Origin: Tillandsia leiboldiana | Taxonomy: Eukaryota; Streptophyta; Magnoliopsida; Poales; Bromeliaceae | Reading direction: 5' to 3' | Length of the DNA stretch: 64,000 nt | Assembly: GCA_029204045.2 (NCBI GenBank) | Contig: CM055065.1 | Span: 50,125,553 to 50,189,552, forward strand | Shown: piece after piece, positions 22,835 through 35,303 of the stretch | How the letters are laid out: each line of letters begins with the position of its first letter | Position numbering within the stretch: the first letter of the stretch is position 1 | Notes under the pieces: model-generated | Told to the model about the DNA's origin: nothing | Database searches by the model: none | The model's input: the letters and a program-made list of their open reading frames with translations, nothing else | Made by a program: the position numbers and the translations under genes

Positions 22835-23419
22835 TCAAGCGAACTCGGGAGGAGGGAGGTTGAGATCGAGATCGAAGCGGGAGAAGGCGATCCTCGGCGG
22901 AGAAAGAGGGGCGGCGTCGATCACCGACGATGAATCCGAGTCGCTCTGGCTCCCGCCGCCACCGATCCGCGCCGCTGCCGCGGCAGCGGCCTTCTTCGAC
23001 AGTGGGATGGGGTCGAGGAAGAAGAAGGGGGGGCGGCGCAGCGGCGTGACGGGGAAACCCCGCGGCGGAACCCTAGCGGGGCCGGCACCGCCACCGCGGA
23101 AGAGATCGAGATCTAGGGTTGGGATAGGGATCGGGATCGCCATGGGTGGGGCGGCGGAGTCGAGGGTGCTGGTGGTGGGGCTCGCGGGGGCGGGGAGGGG
23201 GAAATTGGTCTTGGCCTTGGGGCCGCGGAACTCGAGCGCGGCGGCGTCGTAGGCGCGCGCGGCGTCCTCGGCGGTGTCGAAGGTGCCGAGCCACACCCGG
23301 CTCCTCTTCGCCGGGTCCCGTATCTCCGCCGCGTACCTCCCCCACGGCCTCTTCCTCACCCCCCTGTAGTGTACTCCCCCTCCCCCTCCCCCTCCGTTCT
23401 CCTTCCTCGCCGGCGCCAT
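22835..23419 (-). CDS. AP2/ERF transcriptional repressor with EAR motif
   Basis: A single intronless reading frame of 194 aa. The AP2 domain runs from about residue 17 to 75 (HYRGVRKRPWGRYAAEIRDP, SRVWLGTFDTAEDAARAYD, AALEFRGPKAKTNFP). It has the Ala and Asp at the positions that define ERF-type, GCC-box-binding domains. The C-terminus carries FDLDLNLPP, a classical EAR repression motif that recruits TOPLESS-type corepressors. A DLDLFRGG segment near the middle is the second conserved motif of this group. It is therefore a class II ERF (subgroup VIII, like ERF3/ERF4), expected to repress ethylene and stress-response genes in the nucleus. A TATA box is at 23510-23517. The exon is very GC-rich, as usual for monocot intronless TF genes. 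The exact orthologue is not assignable. Confidence 0.95.
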   Translation of the reverse strand: MAPARKENGGGGGGGVHYRGVRKRPWGRYAAEIRDPAKRSRVWLGTFDTAEDAARAYDAAALEFRGPKAKTNFPLPAPASPTTSTLDSAAPPMAIPIPIPTLDLDLFRGGGAGPARVPPRGFPVTPLRRPPFFFLDPIPLSKKAAAAAAARIGGGGSQSDSDSSSVIDAAPLSPPRIAFSRFDLDLNLPPPEFA

Positions 23420-23509
23420 GTTCGTCTCTCTCTTTCTCTTTCTCTCTCTCTTAGTAATTTGGGAGAGTATGAGATGGGGAATGAGGGAGAGGTAGAGGAC
23501 GAGGGTTTG

Positions 23510-23517
23510 TATTTATA
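23510..23517 (-). promoter_or_regulatory. TATA box of the ERF gene
   Basis: CCCTATAAATACAAACC on the minus strand, about 90 bp upstream of the start codon and followed by a CT-rich leader. A good match to the plant TATA consensus. Confidence 0.75.
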
Positions 23518-23519
23518 GG

Positions 23520-24399
23520 GGGGAAAAAGAAAAAAAGAAAAAAAAAAAAAGAACGAAAAGGAAAAGGGGTAAAATGAAGGAAAGAGCGGTGGAGGGGGGG
23601 GCGTAGGAATTGAAAAACTCGGCGCAGTCAACGAGCGATTTGACGGTCGCCTCTCTATTTGGTGTCCATAGTAAAGATAAGCCGCCGCTTTTGGGCCCCA
23701 CCACTCCGGGGAACGGTGCAAGAAACCGCAGTGGGTCCCACTTTAGTGTTTAAGTGGACGCGCTTGTTTGGTTGGTTGGTTGCCGAGTGTCGTATTTATT
23801 TATTTATTTATATTTATTTATTATATATTTATATTTTATATATAAGATGGGGAGGGGATTACGTGGCACGCGTAGGAGCGAGACCACGCGGCGGGGTCGC
23901 GCGCGCTTTTATGCCCCCCGATTCCCCGCTCCTCCTTTAACGGCCGTTAATAACCTTCCCCGGTGGGGCCGGTGCCGTTTCGTACGAGAATAGAGGGGGG
24001 GGGGGGGGGGGGAGGAGACGGCGCTAACGGCGCGTAACGGTAGCGGCGTTTGAAAAGGGGGGGGGGGGGGGGGGGGGGTGTGGGCCCCGCGGAGGTGTCG
24101 GTGTCGGCATCGGCCGCCCCCCCGCCATCCCCCACCCCGCGGCGCGTACTGAGGATCAGCGACGGTGGGGCCCGCGGTACACGTGGCGCGTGTGTACTTA
24201 TCTTCTCTCTCACGCACACTTTGACCGACAAGTAGTGCGCGATCCACAGGATGGACGACGCGTGTCCCACCGTGCAGTTGCGTCCAACGGTGGGATTGGG
24301 CCGTTGTGATGATCATCACGACTCGTGTGATTTTTTGACGGTGTCGCGTACCAGTACGTGCGTACCACCTCAGCGGCGCCCCCACATCAAATTAACTAA

Positions 24400-24400
<1 letters not shown>
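23520..24400. other. GC-rich ERF upstream region with long G runs
   Basis: The promoter side of the ERF gene. It contains G runs of 18 (23995-24012) and 22 (24057-24078), GA/CT tracts and short TATTTATT repeats. Open frames here come from biased composition only; no gene is supported. Confidence 0.6.
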
Positions 24401-24469
<69 letters not shown>

Positions 24470-24493
24470 CCACACTATTGTTATTTTAAAAAT

Positions 24494-24665
24494 GAGCAAT
24501 GCTACCTGTACACCCCGAAGGGGTGTACATCATACACCTCCATCATTTTAATGGTGGCGATATTTTTTACGGATTACATCAAGTGACCCATCATCACACC
24601 CCCACCCTTAGATGGGTGGGGTGTATGATGTACACCCCGAAAGGGGTGTACACATAGCATTTTTC
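24494..24665. mobile_element. 172-bp GTACACCCC MITE, copy D
   Basis: Ends GAGCAATGCTACC and TAGCATTTTTC, flanked by a perfect 9-bp duplication TTTAAAAAT (24485-24493 and 24666-24674). It follows a (TA)n tract. Internal hairpin words are nearly intact, suggesting a young copy. Confidence 0.92.
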
Positions 24666-25061
24666 TTTAAAAATATAAGTACTTAATATTTATAAATTTT
24701 TTAGTATTAAATTTATTTTTTTTAATTAATATTATATTTTAAATGACACTATTTTACTAATTATTTACTAAATTTTAAATAATCACTATTAATTTCTAAC
24801 AATACATTTCTATATTAAAAAATTTAAAACTCACACTCATCGGTGACATGATACTTTTACAAACCCAATAATATAACTTATATATTTTTAAAAATACAAA
24901 TCAATTCATATTTATAAATTTTTTATCATTATATTTATATTAATATTTATGCTATTATAAAATCAACTAAAAAATATATATATAAATTTTAATATAAATT
25001 TAATAATAAAAAATTTATAAATATTAATAAACTTGTATTTTTAAAAATATATCAACTATAT

Positions 25062-25114
<53 letters not shown>

Positions 25115-25283
25115 GTGTGGTGACGTGTGCGATTTGCAGAAATCCACGGGAAGGCCACGACAGGTGGGATGGCGACGCGTGTCCGGATTCCAAGAGCGCG
25201 CCGGCATAAGATCGTGGCTAAATCCGGAGGAGTAATTATTGCGTCCGACTCTTTTTAAAAAAGTTAAATATATAATAAAAATA

Positions 25284-25463
25284 AAGTAATGCTATATGTA
25301 CACCTTCAAAGAGGGTGTACATCTTACACCCACCTATCTACCTATTTAAAAATGGAAAAGTCACTTCACAAATTGTGAAGTGACCCCTCACCACACCCCA
25401 CCCATTGGATGAATTCGATGTGTGATATACACCCCAAATAAAAATGTACAAATAGCATTTTCC
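25284..25463. mobile_element. GTACACCCC MITE, copy E (180 bp, diverged)
   Basis: Ends AAGTAATGCTATATGTACAC and TGTACAAATAGCATTTTCC, flanked by a perfect 9-bp duplication ATAAAAATA (25275-25283 and 25464-25472). The most diverged of the copies with a visible duplication. Confidence 0.88.
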
Positions 25464-25492
25464 ATAAAAATATTAAATATATTGTTTTTCAA

Positions 25493-25622
25493 GAGCGGAC
25501 TATTATACCATCAATAAAATTCAAATTTCCCAAACTCATTAGCATCATCCTAACCAAATGAAGGCCGAAAATAAATACTTAATAAATTTGTGCTATCAAC
25601 GGTATCAACAGTACAGTAGACT
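25493..25622. mobile_element. Short inverted element with ACTATTATACCATC-like ends
   Basis: The left word GGACTATTATACCATCAATA and the right words ATCAACGGTATCAACAGTAC plus AGTAGACT are roughly complementary, as in the hairpin elements elsewhere in the window. Ends are approximate. Confidence 0.4.
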
Positions 25623-26049
25623 AAATAATTTCACAAGTGAATTAAATTTGAAAAGCATATTGAATTTGATCTCCTGCTCCCTTTTCGCTCATTTTTCTCT
25701 GGCTGCTGAGATGCTGAGATGTTTCAGTTCGTCAAGTTGTCTCTTGCCGCCTCATGAATTTTCACTCTTTTTTCTCTGACTGCTGAGATGTTTCAGTTCG
25801 TCAAGTTGTCTCTCGCCAGATCATGAATTCAACAGCCGTTCGAAAGATTGACCTATTTGGGAATATCTCCGGATCTATGCGTATTTTCAACTTTTCGAAG
25901 CATTTCGTCGCTTATTAATAGGTTATTTATTATAATTTATTTTCTTACTGGGTTTAAGATATGGAGTTGAGTCCTCAAAGAGTGGTGGTATTAGTAGTCT
26001 AATAAAATTTAAATTTATATTTTTTTATTCTAATATAATATTAAAGTTG

Positions 26050-27345
26050 CTTATTTTAAGAATAAGTATAAGCTCAGAAATAAACATAAACAAAATTAAT
26101 TTTGTATTTAGATAAAAATTAAATTATTTTTTTTAAAAATAAAAAAATAATGTGAGAATAAAATTAATTATAATTTTAAAATAATAATATTTTATCTAAT
26201 TAATTAACATAGAAATATTAATTAAATAATAATTTAATTTATTTAATTAATTATTACTAGATAACCTTAAATATTAATTGATAAATTAATTAACATTAAT
26301 AAGTATTATTATATAATTAATTATAAATAATTTAATAAATTAATTAATTAGTTATTTAAATAATTATATTAGTTAAAAAATTATATAATAATTAAAATTA
26401 TATTTATTTTAATTATGCTTATTCTCAAGTGCGAACAAGCTAGTTATAATAAAAAGACTGAAATCGTAGTTCTAACTTTATACCAGCTTATTCTAAAGAG
26501 ACGAGAACTATTCTTTTCATCCATATTCAAATGCGTTTGGAGAACAAGACCTTATTCTAAGTCAACCAAACCCTGCCTAATTTTTTAATTTGATTCAGAT
26601 ATAAGTTAGAACTATTTATTTCAATGATAGGTATTAAATCAGGAGCAAGCACGAATAAGACCAACTTTAAGTTTGGATAAAAATTAAATTATTTTTAAAA
26701 ATAAAAAAATAAATATTTAAATTAGTATACATATCCTTGTTTATTTTAATGATACATATAAGATCAGGAACAAGCCGAGATAAAATCAATTTTACGTTTA
26801 GATAAAAATTAAATTATTTTCAAAAATAAAAAAATAGTATTTGGATAGTTAAATTAGTATAGTAAAAATAAAAATAATCATAATTTTAAAATAATAATAT
26901 TTTATCTAATTAATTAACGTAAAAATATTATTTAATTTATTTAATTAACTATCGCTAGACAACTCTTAATATTAATTGATTAATTAATTAATAATAATGA
27001 GTATGATTAATAAATAATTTAACTAATTACAAATAATTTAATAAATTAATTAGTTAATTATCTAATAATTATATAATTAGTTAATTAAATAATTATATTA
27101 GTCGAACTATTAAATTAATTAAAGAGTTATACAACAATTTAAATTATATTTATTTTAATTAAATTTATTCTCAAGTGAAAATAAGTTAATTCCAATAAAA
27201 AAGTTAGAACAATAATTCCAACTTTATACTAGCTTATTTTAAAGAAACAAGAAATACTGTTTTTATTCATAACCAAATGTATTTGATGAACAAGACTGAA
27301 ATAAAATCTTATTCTAGATCTTATTTCCGAACCAAACACGGTCTA
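26050..27345. repeat. AT-rich dispersed repeat, two further copies plus a fragment
   Basis: 26050-26580 and 26741-27345 repeat the same word order as 1-620, including ATAATTTTAAAATAATAATA and the trailing GAACTATTCTTTTCATCCAT type segment. A short fragment lies between them. Ends CCAAACACGGTC / CCAAACCCTGCC resemble MITE termini. No coding sequence is seen. Confidence 0.55.
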
Positions 27346-27674
27346 AATTTAAGAGACTCATGCTCAACCCAAAAGCTACATAACTAGTGTTACCTCGTAT
27401 ATTATATACGAGTCAGGATTTCGATATATACAAGGACATATGTACATCTCTAAATCAGATATACATCTTAGGCTCTTTTTTTACTTACCATTTTTTTCAC
27501 TAAAAAAAACATTTAAATAGTAAATTCTAAAATAAAAGGATAGTATAATTTACATATAGCAGTTTCCAATTAAAAAGTATCACAACAAATAACACTAATA
27601 AGAAGAAATTATTGCTTGCGCAGAATGTATTTGTGAGATCTATTTCTCACCGATCAAACAAAAACTAATCTCTA

Positions 27675-28223
27675 TGTGACACCCACGAAATTTGAATTAG
27701 TTCTATATATAAATAATATAATATAACTAAATCTCTTAATTCGACTATAGCATTTTAAATAATAGTACGGTCCAAGAGGTTAAAATGGTTAAGCGTGCTA
27801 AAACTAGAATAACTCTAGAATGGGTGACCCCTTGAGAAGTTGAGGCGTCACAGTTAGTATCAGAGCCAATCACCAGCCAGAAATATGAGATAAGTATCGG
27901 CTGAGTCAAAATTATATAACAAGTAGAGCGAGACTCTCCGGCTAATGACTGTTATGGATGGAGTACAGCTCCCCACAAGATTGACTAAGACTAGCAAGAC
28001 GAATTTCACATCGCCTGATGCTCGTGAGTGTCTTTGAGCCTGACGTGGACGTCAGGACTTAAAGGGATGAACAATGTGACACTCCTGAAATTTGAATTAG
28101 TTCTATATATAAATGATATAATAGAACTAAATCTCTTAATCCGGCTATAGTATTTTAGATGGTAGTGAGACCCAAAAAATTAAGCAGGTTAAGCGTGTTA
28201 GAGCCCCTGAAAAGTTGGAATTG
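27675..28223 (+). mobile_element. Cassandra-like TRIM retrotransposon with 5S-rRNA-like LTR
   Basis: The 5' LTR (27675-27852) runs TGTGACACCCACG to GAGGCGTCACA. Next comes a primer-binding site TTAGTATCAGAGC (27854-27866), complementary with one change to the initiator Met tRNA. A non-coding internal region follows, then AAAGGGATGAACAA and a 3' LTR starting TGTGACACTCCTG at 28075. Inside the 5' LTR, GGTTAAGCGTGCT and GAATGGGTGACC match the C-box region of plant 5S rRNA in order and spacing. This is the hallmark of Cassandra elements, non-autonomous TRIMs whose LTRs carry a 5S promoter. The 3' LTR has an internal deletion that removes the ATGGGTGACC word and has lost its end, so the copy is dead. 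Confidence 0.88.
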
Positions 28224-29259
28224 GATATTGATTTTAAGGCATTAATTGTTCGAAAAAATTGATGTAGCACAGAAGACAGGGTGGAGGTAAATTCTTAATG
28301 GAGTATTGGGCCAACTTTGAGACCTGATTCTGCTTACTTTGTGTTTCCCCATTCATTCTTCAACAACAAAACCTACCAACCTTATTTTTTTCGACTTTAT
28401 TCCGTGTCTAAAATATCTTCTCCCCAGATAAAAAATTTAGAAATTTCGATCACTTTGGATGCTTTTGAACGAGTTTAAAAAAGATTAAAAATATGCTATT
28501 TAAAAATCCTAATGGAAAGGTCTATTTGAGACAAAACTAGAGTGCAGGACTGATATTATCTAAATTTCTAATATAAGGGAGTCATTTGAGATAGGGGATA
28601 AAGTGCAAAGGAGTTTGTTTAAAATTAAGCCTTATTTTTGGGATGAGCAATTTTGTTTAGTGGCCTTGCAACTTGACAAACAGATACTTAGATCAAGGAA
28701 TAGAATATGCTAAGTAAACAAAAAATTATCTACCAGAAAAACCTCATCATAATTTGCAAATTGTTGACCCTAAACAGCCACAATTGATAATTATGCAGGA
28801 GCATTATTCTGCTATAAAAACAAAGAATACAATGTTTAGAATACATGCCAGAATTTTGCCCTAAAAACTGCAGGCTCATTATGAAACCAGAAGAATTTGG
28901 GCAGGGAATGCTATGTTTATCCTAATTAAATGAAGCATGAGAATAATTTGATATGCATTGTAAATTCGAATATAACGGCATCGAATGTAAAACATGTACC
29001 TTGTAGGCACCTCAAGTTTTCTCTTATGAAAAGTCAGAAGCCCAGATTAGAGATCCTCTGAAGGAACATTAATGACTCACTACGGCGCCAACGCTCAGAG
29101 ACTACAAGATAAAAAATAAGAACTATGTAGCACAAAAACTTTAAACAAAATTTGCAGCTTACCATGAAAGAAGCTTTGTCAATACAAAGGCACTGTCCAA
29201 TCAAGTCCACTGAGTTTATAGATTAAATCCAACAGTAGGTAATAGGTATTCATACAAGC

Positions 29260-32200
29260 TCAAGATTTACCATACTTTTGCACATAACCCTGCACACACA
29301 AAATATTAATAGATTATCAATCTGAGTTTAGATTTATCTTCTGCAATAATCACAACTCAAATCCTCACCTCCACGAGCTTCGAAAGCTTCGGCTTTGACG
29401 ACGATATATAGTTGTTGACGGCCTCTGTACTAGTCGGGGCTTGATGAGGTTGCATTGCATTGAGGACCTTCTCAACTGCTTTTTTAACTATCATTTTATG
29501 AGAATCTTTAGTTAGGCGACCCTCTCGCCAGTAGGGTTTTACCAATTCCTTAACACAATCCACCAAGGCAGAGCGGAATACTTTCGAAGCCTTTGATTCT
29601 TTGTCACTTTTAGCCTTCTCGACTTGTTTACTGTCACAATTCACCTCTTTGGAATTTGCACCTTCATTTATATGAGAAACCTTTTCCTTACGATCTTTAG
29701 GGTTAGATACATGCCCTCCGCCCTGCTTCGATGTACTCTTGTTTTCTAGAATCTCTTCATTGGGCGGCGGAAGAGCATTTGTAGCTCTCTGAGCATTAGA
29801 TCCATGATTAGAGTTTCCACTTAAATCAGTACTTGCTTTCTGGGCATTAAATCCATGACCAGGGTTTCCGCTTAAATCAGTAGTTGCTTTCTGGGCATTA
29901 GATCCATGAGTAGGGTTTCCACTCAGACCAGTATTATCACTTATATTTCCACCTTTGGGTGGATCGAGGCTATCAACAAATGGATCATATTGGCTATGAG
30001 GGGTTGGTTTGCCGAGCTGTAGACTACAAAAAGAAGATCGGAAAGGTACAGAATTCTGCCAAGCATTTCCCCGAATTTCTGCTCTCTTCTCCCTGAGGAT
30101 ATTTTGATGTGTGCTGCTCTCCACTTCAGATCTCGAGAAGAACGGCGAAGAACTTCTTGGAAGTGAGGCAGACCAAGAATCATACTTTCCTCCGCCATCG
30201 ATATGTTCCAAACTTGACGGTGTAGATCCACGATTAGATGAAGGGGAACCCGTTAGAGGGTTAAGAGAGTACTCAATAGTTGGGTTTAATAACTTTGAAG
30301 AACTATGAGAGTCATATATTGAATAATGGCCTTGCTGATTGCTAAAACCGAGGGGCTCTTTCCCCCAGCCATAAGCATAAGGATTGCTGTAGCTAAGATA
30401 AGTTCCTTTGAGGCCAAAAGGCTGTTGATAATCTTCCCGGATCATTTGAGTGTGACCCAACTCTTTCCTTAGAAATGTAGATGTTCTATTGCTTCGTGAA
30501 TCATCTTGTCGGATAACTCCCTCTTCAACAGTCTTCGACGCATGTATATGGTGCTCACCACCGAGATGTGGTAATGTATGGTTTTCTCCACCATATGCAA
30601 GGACGAGGGCCCTTTGATGATCTATTTCTGATGAGGTTTCAGCATTTAATGAGTGTCGAGGCCCAAAAGATGCGGACAATTTTGGTCTTTCTTCTTCTTC
30701 GGCAGAACCTGTGGGCACTTTCGATCTTTCTGCTCCTTCGGCGGAACCAGCGGACAATTTCGATCTTTCTGCTTGTGCAGAGTCCAGAGACACACCATGT
30801 AGCAGTAAACATTTTTATTCTTTTCAAAGTATCGGCTAAAATAAATTGCAGAAAACCTTCTTGAAACTATCACAACTTGAGCTCCACCCCGTGAAAATTA
30901 ATAACCTATATTTAACCCCCTCAATGTTTAGGTTGTTAATACTTAACGCCCTTCCATCACGTTTTTTGTGTAGGAACCGTTGGAAAGTATTTCATAGAAT
31001 GGAATAAAGTGCTAACAGTATAAACATTGAGGGGCTTAAACATATGGTTTTACTTTTCAGAGCATGGGGCAAAGTGCAAATCGTGATCTTTTAAGGGGGT
31101 TCTCTGTGTTTTAGTGCGCTACGTTTTCTTTCACAGAAAGCTCCTTAGAGGGGACTAAAATACCTGTATGACCAGCAAAGCCATCCTTCTTATATGGCCC
31201 TCCTACATCTTTCGGTGACTGGCTATCAGTGATAACCAGCTCTTTCTGGTGACGAAATGTGCATGAATTCCCCTTTATACACCAGCCTCTAGCGAAGAAA
31301 TCACATATGACTGCTGGCTTTTTTGCTGAATTCTCAAGTGGGGTGCCAGGAGAAGAGCTCCTTTGCCTTCTTCGCGGAGAGTTGAGACTGCAAAAAAGAT
31401 TCGAAAGTTAAAAGTAGCTGGTAAAAAGCAGAAAAAAAGAAAGAAATTTTTACACAATTGATGCAAGACAAACAGGTTTAAAATTTCATTACATAGCAGT
31501 CGATTTTATACCTTGAGACACTAAAATTTTCGAAAGAATGCAAGTCAGCATTTGTATGCAGAATTGGTACTTTTTGCTCCTCAATATGACCGTGTTTTGG
31601 ATTCTCAATGTGAGTTTTGAACGCATTCCCCCCAGACTCAGGACCACTCAGACCACGCGAGCCTATACGGGACCTATAACTATCATGAGCATCATCGATG
31701 TACCTTTTTGTATCTCTTAAAGCTTCAGTAGGGACTTCATTTCCTAAAATAAATTTGATATCTCTGTTAGCCAAATTAATTATCGAAAACATTATATCTT
31801 CAGGAAAAAAAAGAGGAGGGTCTGGTGGGCCTGGCTTCTAGATCAGCACCTTTACCCCAAGAAGCTATTAGGCAAAGAAGAGGTCCGCAGCTTTTGCTAT
31901 GGTGAGGAGCAGATATGAGCTTCTGGGAAGCTCTAACCATAAGCTTCTACCCCTGCTGCACCAAAAAGCTATTTGGGGTTTTTGGTGAAAACCTGCTGGT
32001 GCTTTCTTCAAAAAACAATGCTTAAGCAGCATTTCTACAAAAGCTCCAGACAGGCTCCAGAGCTGCAGGCTTGACTATACAATTACGATCATTTAGGGTC
32101 AGATGTATCCTTACTTCTTGCTGCTTGCATCTCCACTAAAGGATCACGGGCGGTAATGTTTCTGCCATTATCGTCCATCAATTGGATAACTGATGCTGGA

Positions 32201-35200
32201 TTGGCGCCAGATCTCTCATGAATGGACGAATTTAGCTTCAGCTCCTCAGGACGACCTCCAGACTCTACCCTTGTCCTACTAGGATCTACATGAAAAATAT
32301 AGCGTTTTAAAATGAGCCACAATTGCCCACCACTAGACTTGTATCAAGTAAAACATTATGTAATCATAAAATAAAATTTTCAAGTTAAATTATCTATGGC
32401 CCATTTATTCATTATACATATGGTTTTATTGGTTAACTCCCTTCTATGGAGACGATAGTCAAGTAGAAAAATTCAAAGAGTAAGCTATAACTAAGATCAA
32501 ATGGAGATGTAGAATAGGCTCTTACAAATGCAGCTGTCAAACAGAACTAAAAAGAGATAGTTCACCTCACCAGTAACAATATCCAGTCAGCCTATAGTTA
32601 GGTTAGAGTCAAATCAGCCCAAAGGGTTTTGTCGGTTTCTAGTTTTGGTTTGTTTGGGGATAGATTACACCACTGGTACCTGAAGTTCTAGTTAAGTTTC
32701 ACTTGCGTCCTCGAACTTTCATGTTGCACATCCTACACACTAAACATTTAAAGTTCTTTCACTTTAGTCCTCGTCCTCATCTTATATTCAGTCCGAACCA
32801 TCTGTATCTTCATACTCGTATTGCATGAAAAATTGTGATTGGAGAAAGATTCTTCATTTCTAGTTTCCAAGCCTGATTTGGAATTTATAGAAGCCCAATT
32901 TATCCTCGTTCTAAAATGCTTCTAGAACAACGATAGCAACCCCTAGAGATGGTGGTGGTGACTAGCTAGGGATCATCGAAGCAGATTTTAGTGTAATGGT
33001 GAAATATGAATTTTAGGCAAGGAATTAAGTGCCGCCCGTGCCGCGGCGGCACGTACCGTGCCCCTCAAAGAGGGGCACGGTACGGGGGGGGGGGGGGGGG
33101 GGGGGGGGGGGTCTCGCACCCCCCCCCCCCTATTCCCCCGCCCGTCTCGAGCCCAAGGGTATCGCTCGAGACAGAGCGATACCCTGTTGGGTATCGCGTG
33201 CCGTGCCGAGCGGCACGGCAATTTTATCTAATCGGTACCCACATTCTCATTTTATCTTATCTTTCTACAATAAGAACCTAGATCTTTTAAAAATCTGACT
33301 CGTACCCACATTCCTATTTTATTTACGTATCTCTGTAATTTTGTTTGAAATTAACTTAATCATGAAAATTAATTTACGTATCTCTCTGTAATTTTGTTTG
33401 AAATAAACTTAATCATGAAAATTATAGCTAAAGGCGGTCCACCGTCTTTAGAAGGCGGTGACCCTGGTCTGATATGGCAAACTGATATGGCAAAAATAGG
33501 GTTAGTTTTACAAATAAAATTTTGATAAGAATATTTCGCAAATTATAAAATTTTAGAGGGTTATTTTGAAAAAAAACTCCATTGTACTTTATATATAAAA
33601 AAAAATATCAATATGTTAATTGGTGAGTATAGTAAGCTATATATAGCCAATATTCATAATTTTTTGACTAAACATTTCAAAACAATATTATAAGAGCTTA
33701 TTGGGAGCAAAAAAAATAAAAAAAAAACGTGCCAGAGCGTGCCACTGCGAGGTCATGCGTATCCATCGGCACGCAAGCGTGCCACGTGTCGGCACGCAAG
33801 CGTGCCGGTACCGTACCGTGCCAGGCGGCGAGCGGCACGCCCCCGTGCCACGGCACTTCGAACCTTGATTTTAGGGAATGAGAATAGTATAACGGGCTAA
33901 AGGTTTCGAGAACAGCTCCAAAGAGGTTCTCGCTATAGTCCATTTAATTTATATCGTCGGAATTCCCAATACAGCACAAGCACACCTACATTTTTGGGGG
34001 TGCAGGAATGGTTTGGTTTGGCAGAGGGCGATTAAAAAATTTGGACTCACTTGATGTGCGTTCTCTTCCACACTTTTAGTCCACCTATCCCCCTTATGTT
34101 ACCATTTCAGGTCGCTTCCAATATTTGATGCTAAAATGTTAAATTCCTTAACATTTCGCCTCGTATGCATACCAAACATCGTTGATGAGAGGCAACAAGT
34201 TAAGGAGGTTTCTATTCTACAACCTTTAGCTTAATTATAGCGCGCTCTTAGGTGCTTAAGTGTCTCAATATCTTGCAAAAAGAAAATTTAAGGTCCATAT
34301 TGGTAGTTCCTTCGCAGTGATGAGTTGAACTGGATATAAAAGTTTAAATAAGAACAGAAACTATATATCACTATCCTCGATAGTTCCTTCTCATCACCCT
34401 ATTCTAATGGAGAGACTAAGAGAGTGAAGAAGAGAAAAGTGGGGAGGAAACTATTTTACCCTATTTGGCTTGAAATTTAGGTAAAAGACGAGAGGATAAC
34501 AAGAGTAAAGAAAATGAATTTTGCTCCCACATATCGCTTCACTCACTTCGTTCCTGCAAGACAGTACTCAACAACTATTTACCATCGACAGAGTAGCTCA
34601 ATTGGGCTCTATTTCCGTGCTCGTAAGCAGCTACGACGTTGACTGATGCTTAGAGGAAAGTAAGCGATTATAATTAACTTTCAGACTTATCAGTCTTTCT
34701 ACGTTTATCCGCCCCTTTACATTGTCAATCAGTTTGATATCGCACTATGCTCGAAGATCCAAGCAGACTTTCGAATGCCGCATTTTAGTGGAACCTTTAA
34801 AACCCCTTTGATTTCCTTACGAGCATTATTTACTTCATTACTTTGAGTTCGAACAATCTTAAAAGGAACACAAATTCGCCATCAAATTTTTCTCAATTCT
34901 TTGTAGGTTTTTTTAACCTAATTTACAGCAAACGTAATAAGAATAATATTATGTTGGTTCAACAACAAATTGACCTATTTGAATTTTCTCATATTTTTCT
35001 ATTCTAAACCTGCTTTAATTCTCTTCTTTTCCTCTACTGTTCATAAGCAACTCGAAAATATATAAATTACAACAAACAATAGCAAGACATATCACCAAAT
35101 CAAAATGCAATGATTCATATGATGAAAATAACAAAAAAAATAAATAAAAATGGAAGAGAAAAGGAGAGGAACGAACCATCGACATCTACAGAGTAGGGCA

Positions 35201-35268
35201 TGTCTCCGTCCCCATCCTCCTCCTCTTCCTCCTCCTCCTCCATCTCCATCTCTTCTTCTTCTTCTTCT

Positions 35269-35303
<35 letters not shown>

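Noticed and set aside
22740..23454. Plus-strand open frames opposite the ERF gene
   Set aside because: Shadows of a GC-rich coding exon; the minus-strand frame has the full AP2 domain and EAR motif.
23909..24385. Pro/Arg-rich open frames around the G runs
   Set aside because: Composition-driven; no domain, start context or splice structure.
24402..24466. IYIYIY-type reading frames over TA tracts (also at 60716-60775)
   Set aside because: Pure microsatellite translation.
27780..27850. A 5S rRNA gene
   Set aside because: Only the 3' half of the 5S sequence is matched, with changes, and it lies inside an LTR followed by a primer-binding site; a Cassandra LTR explains it.
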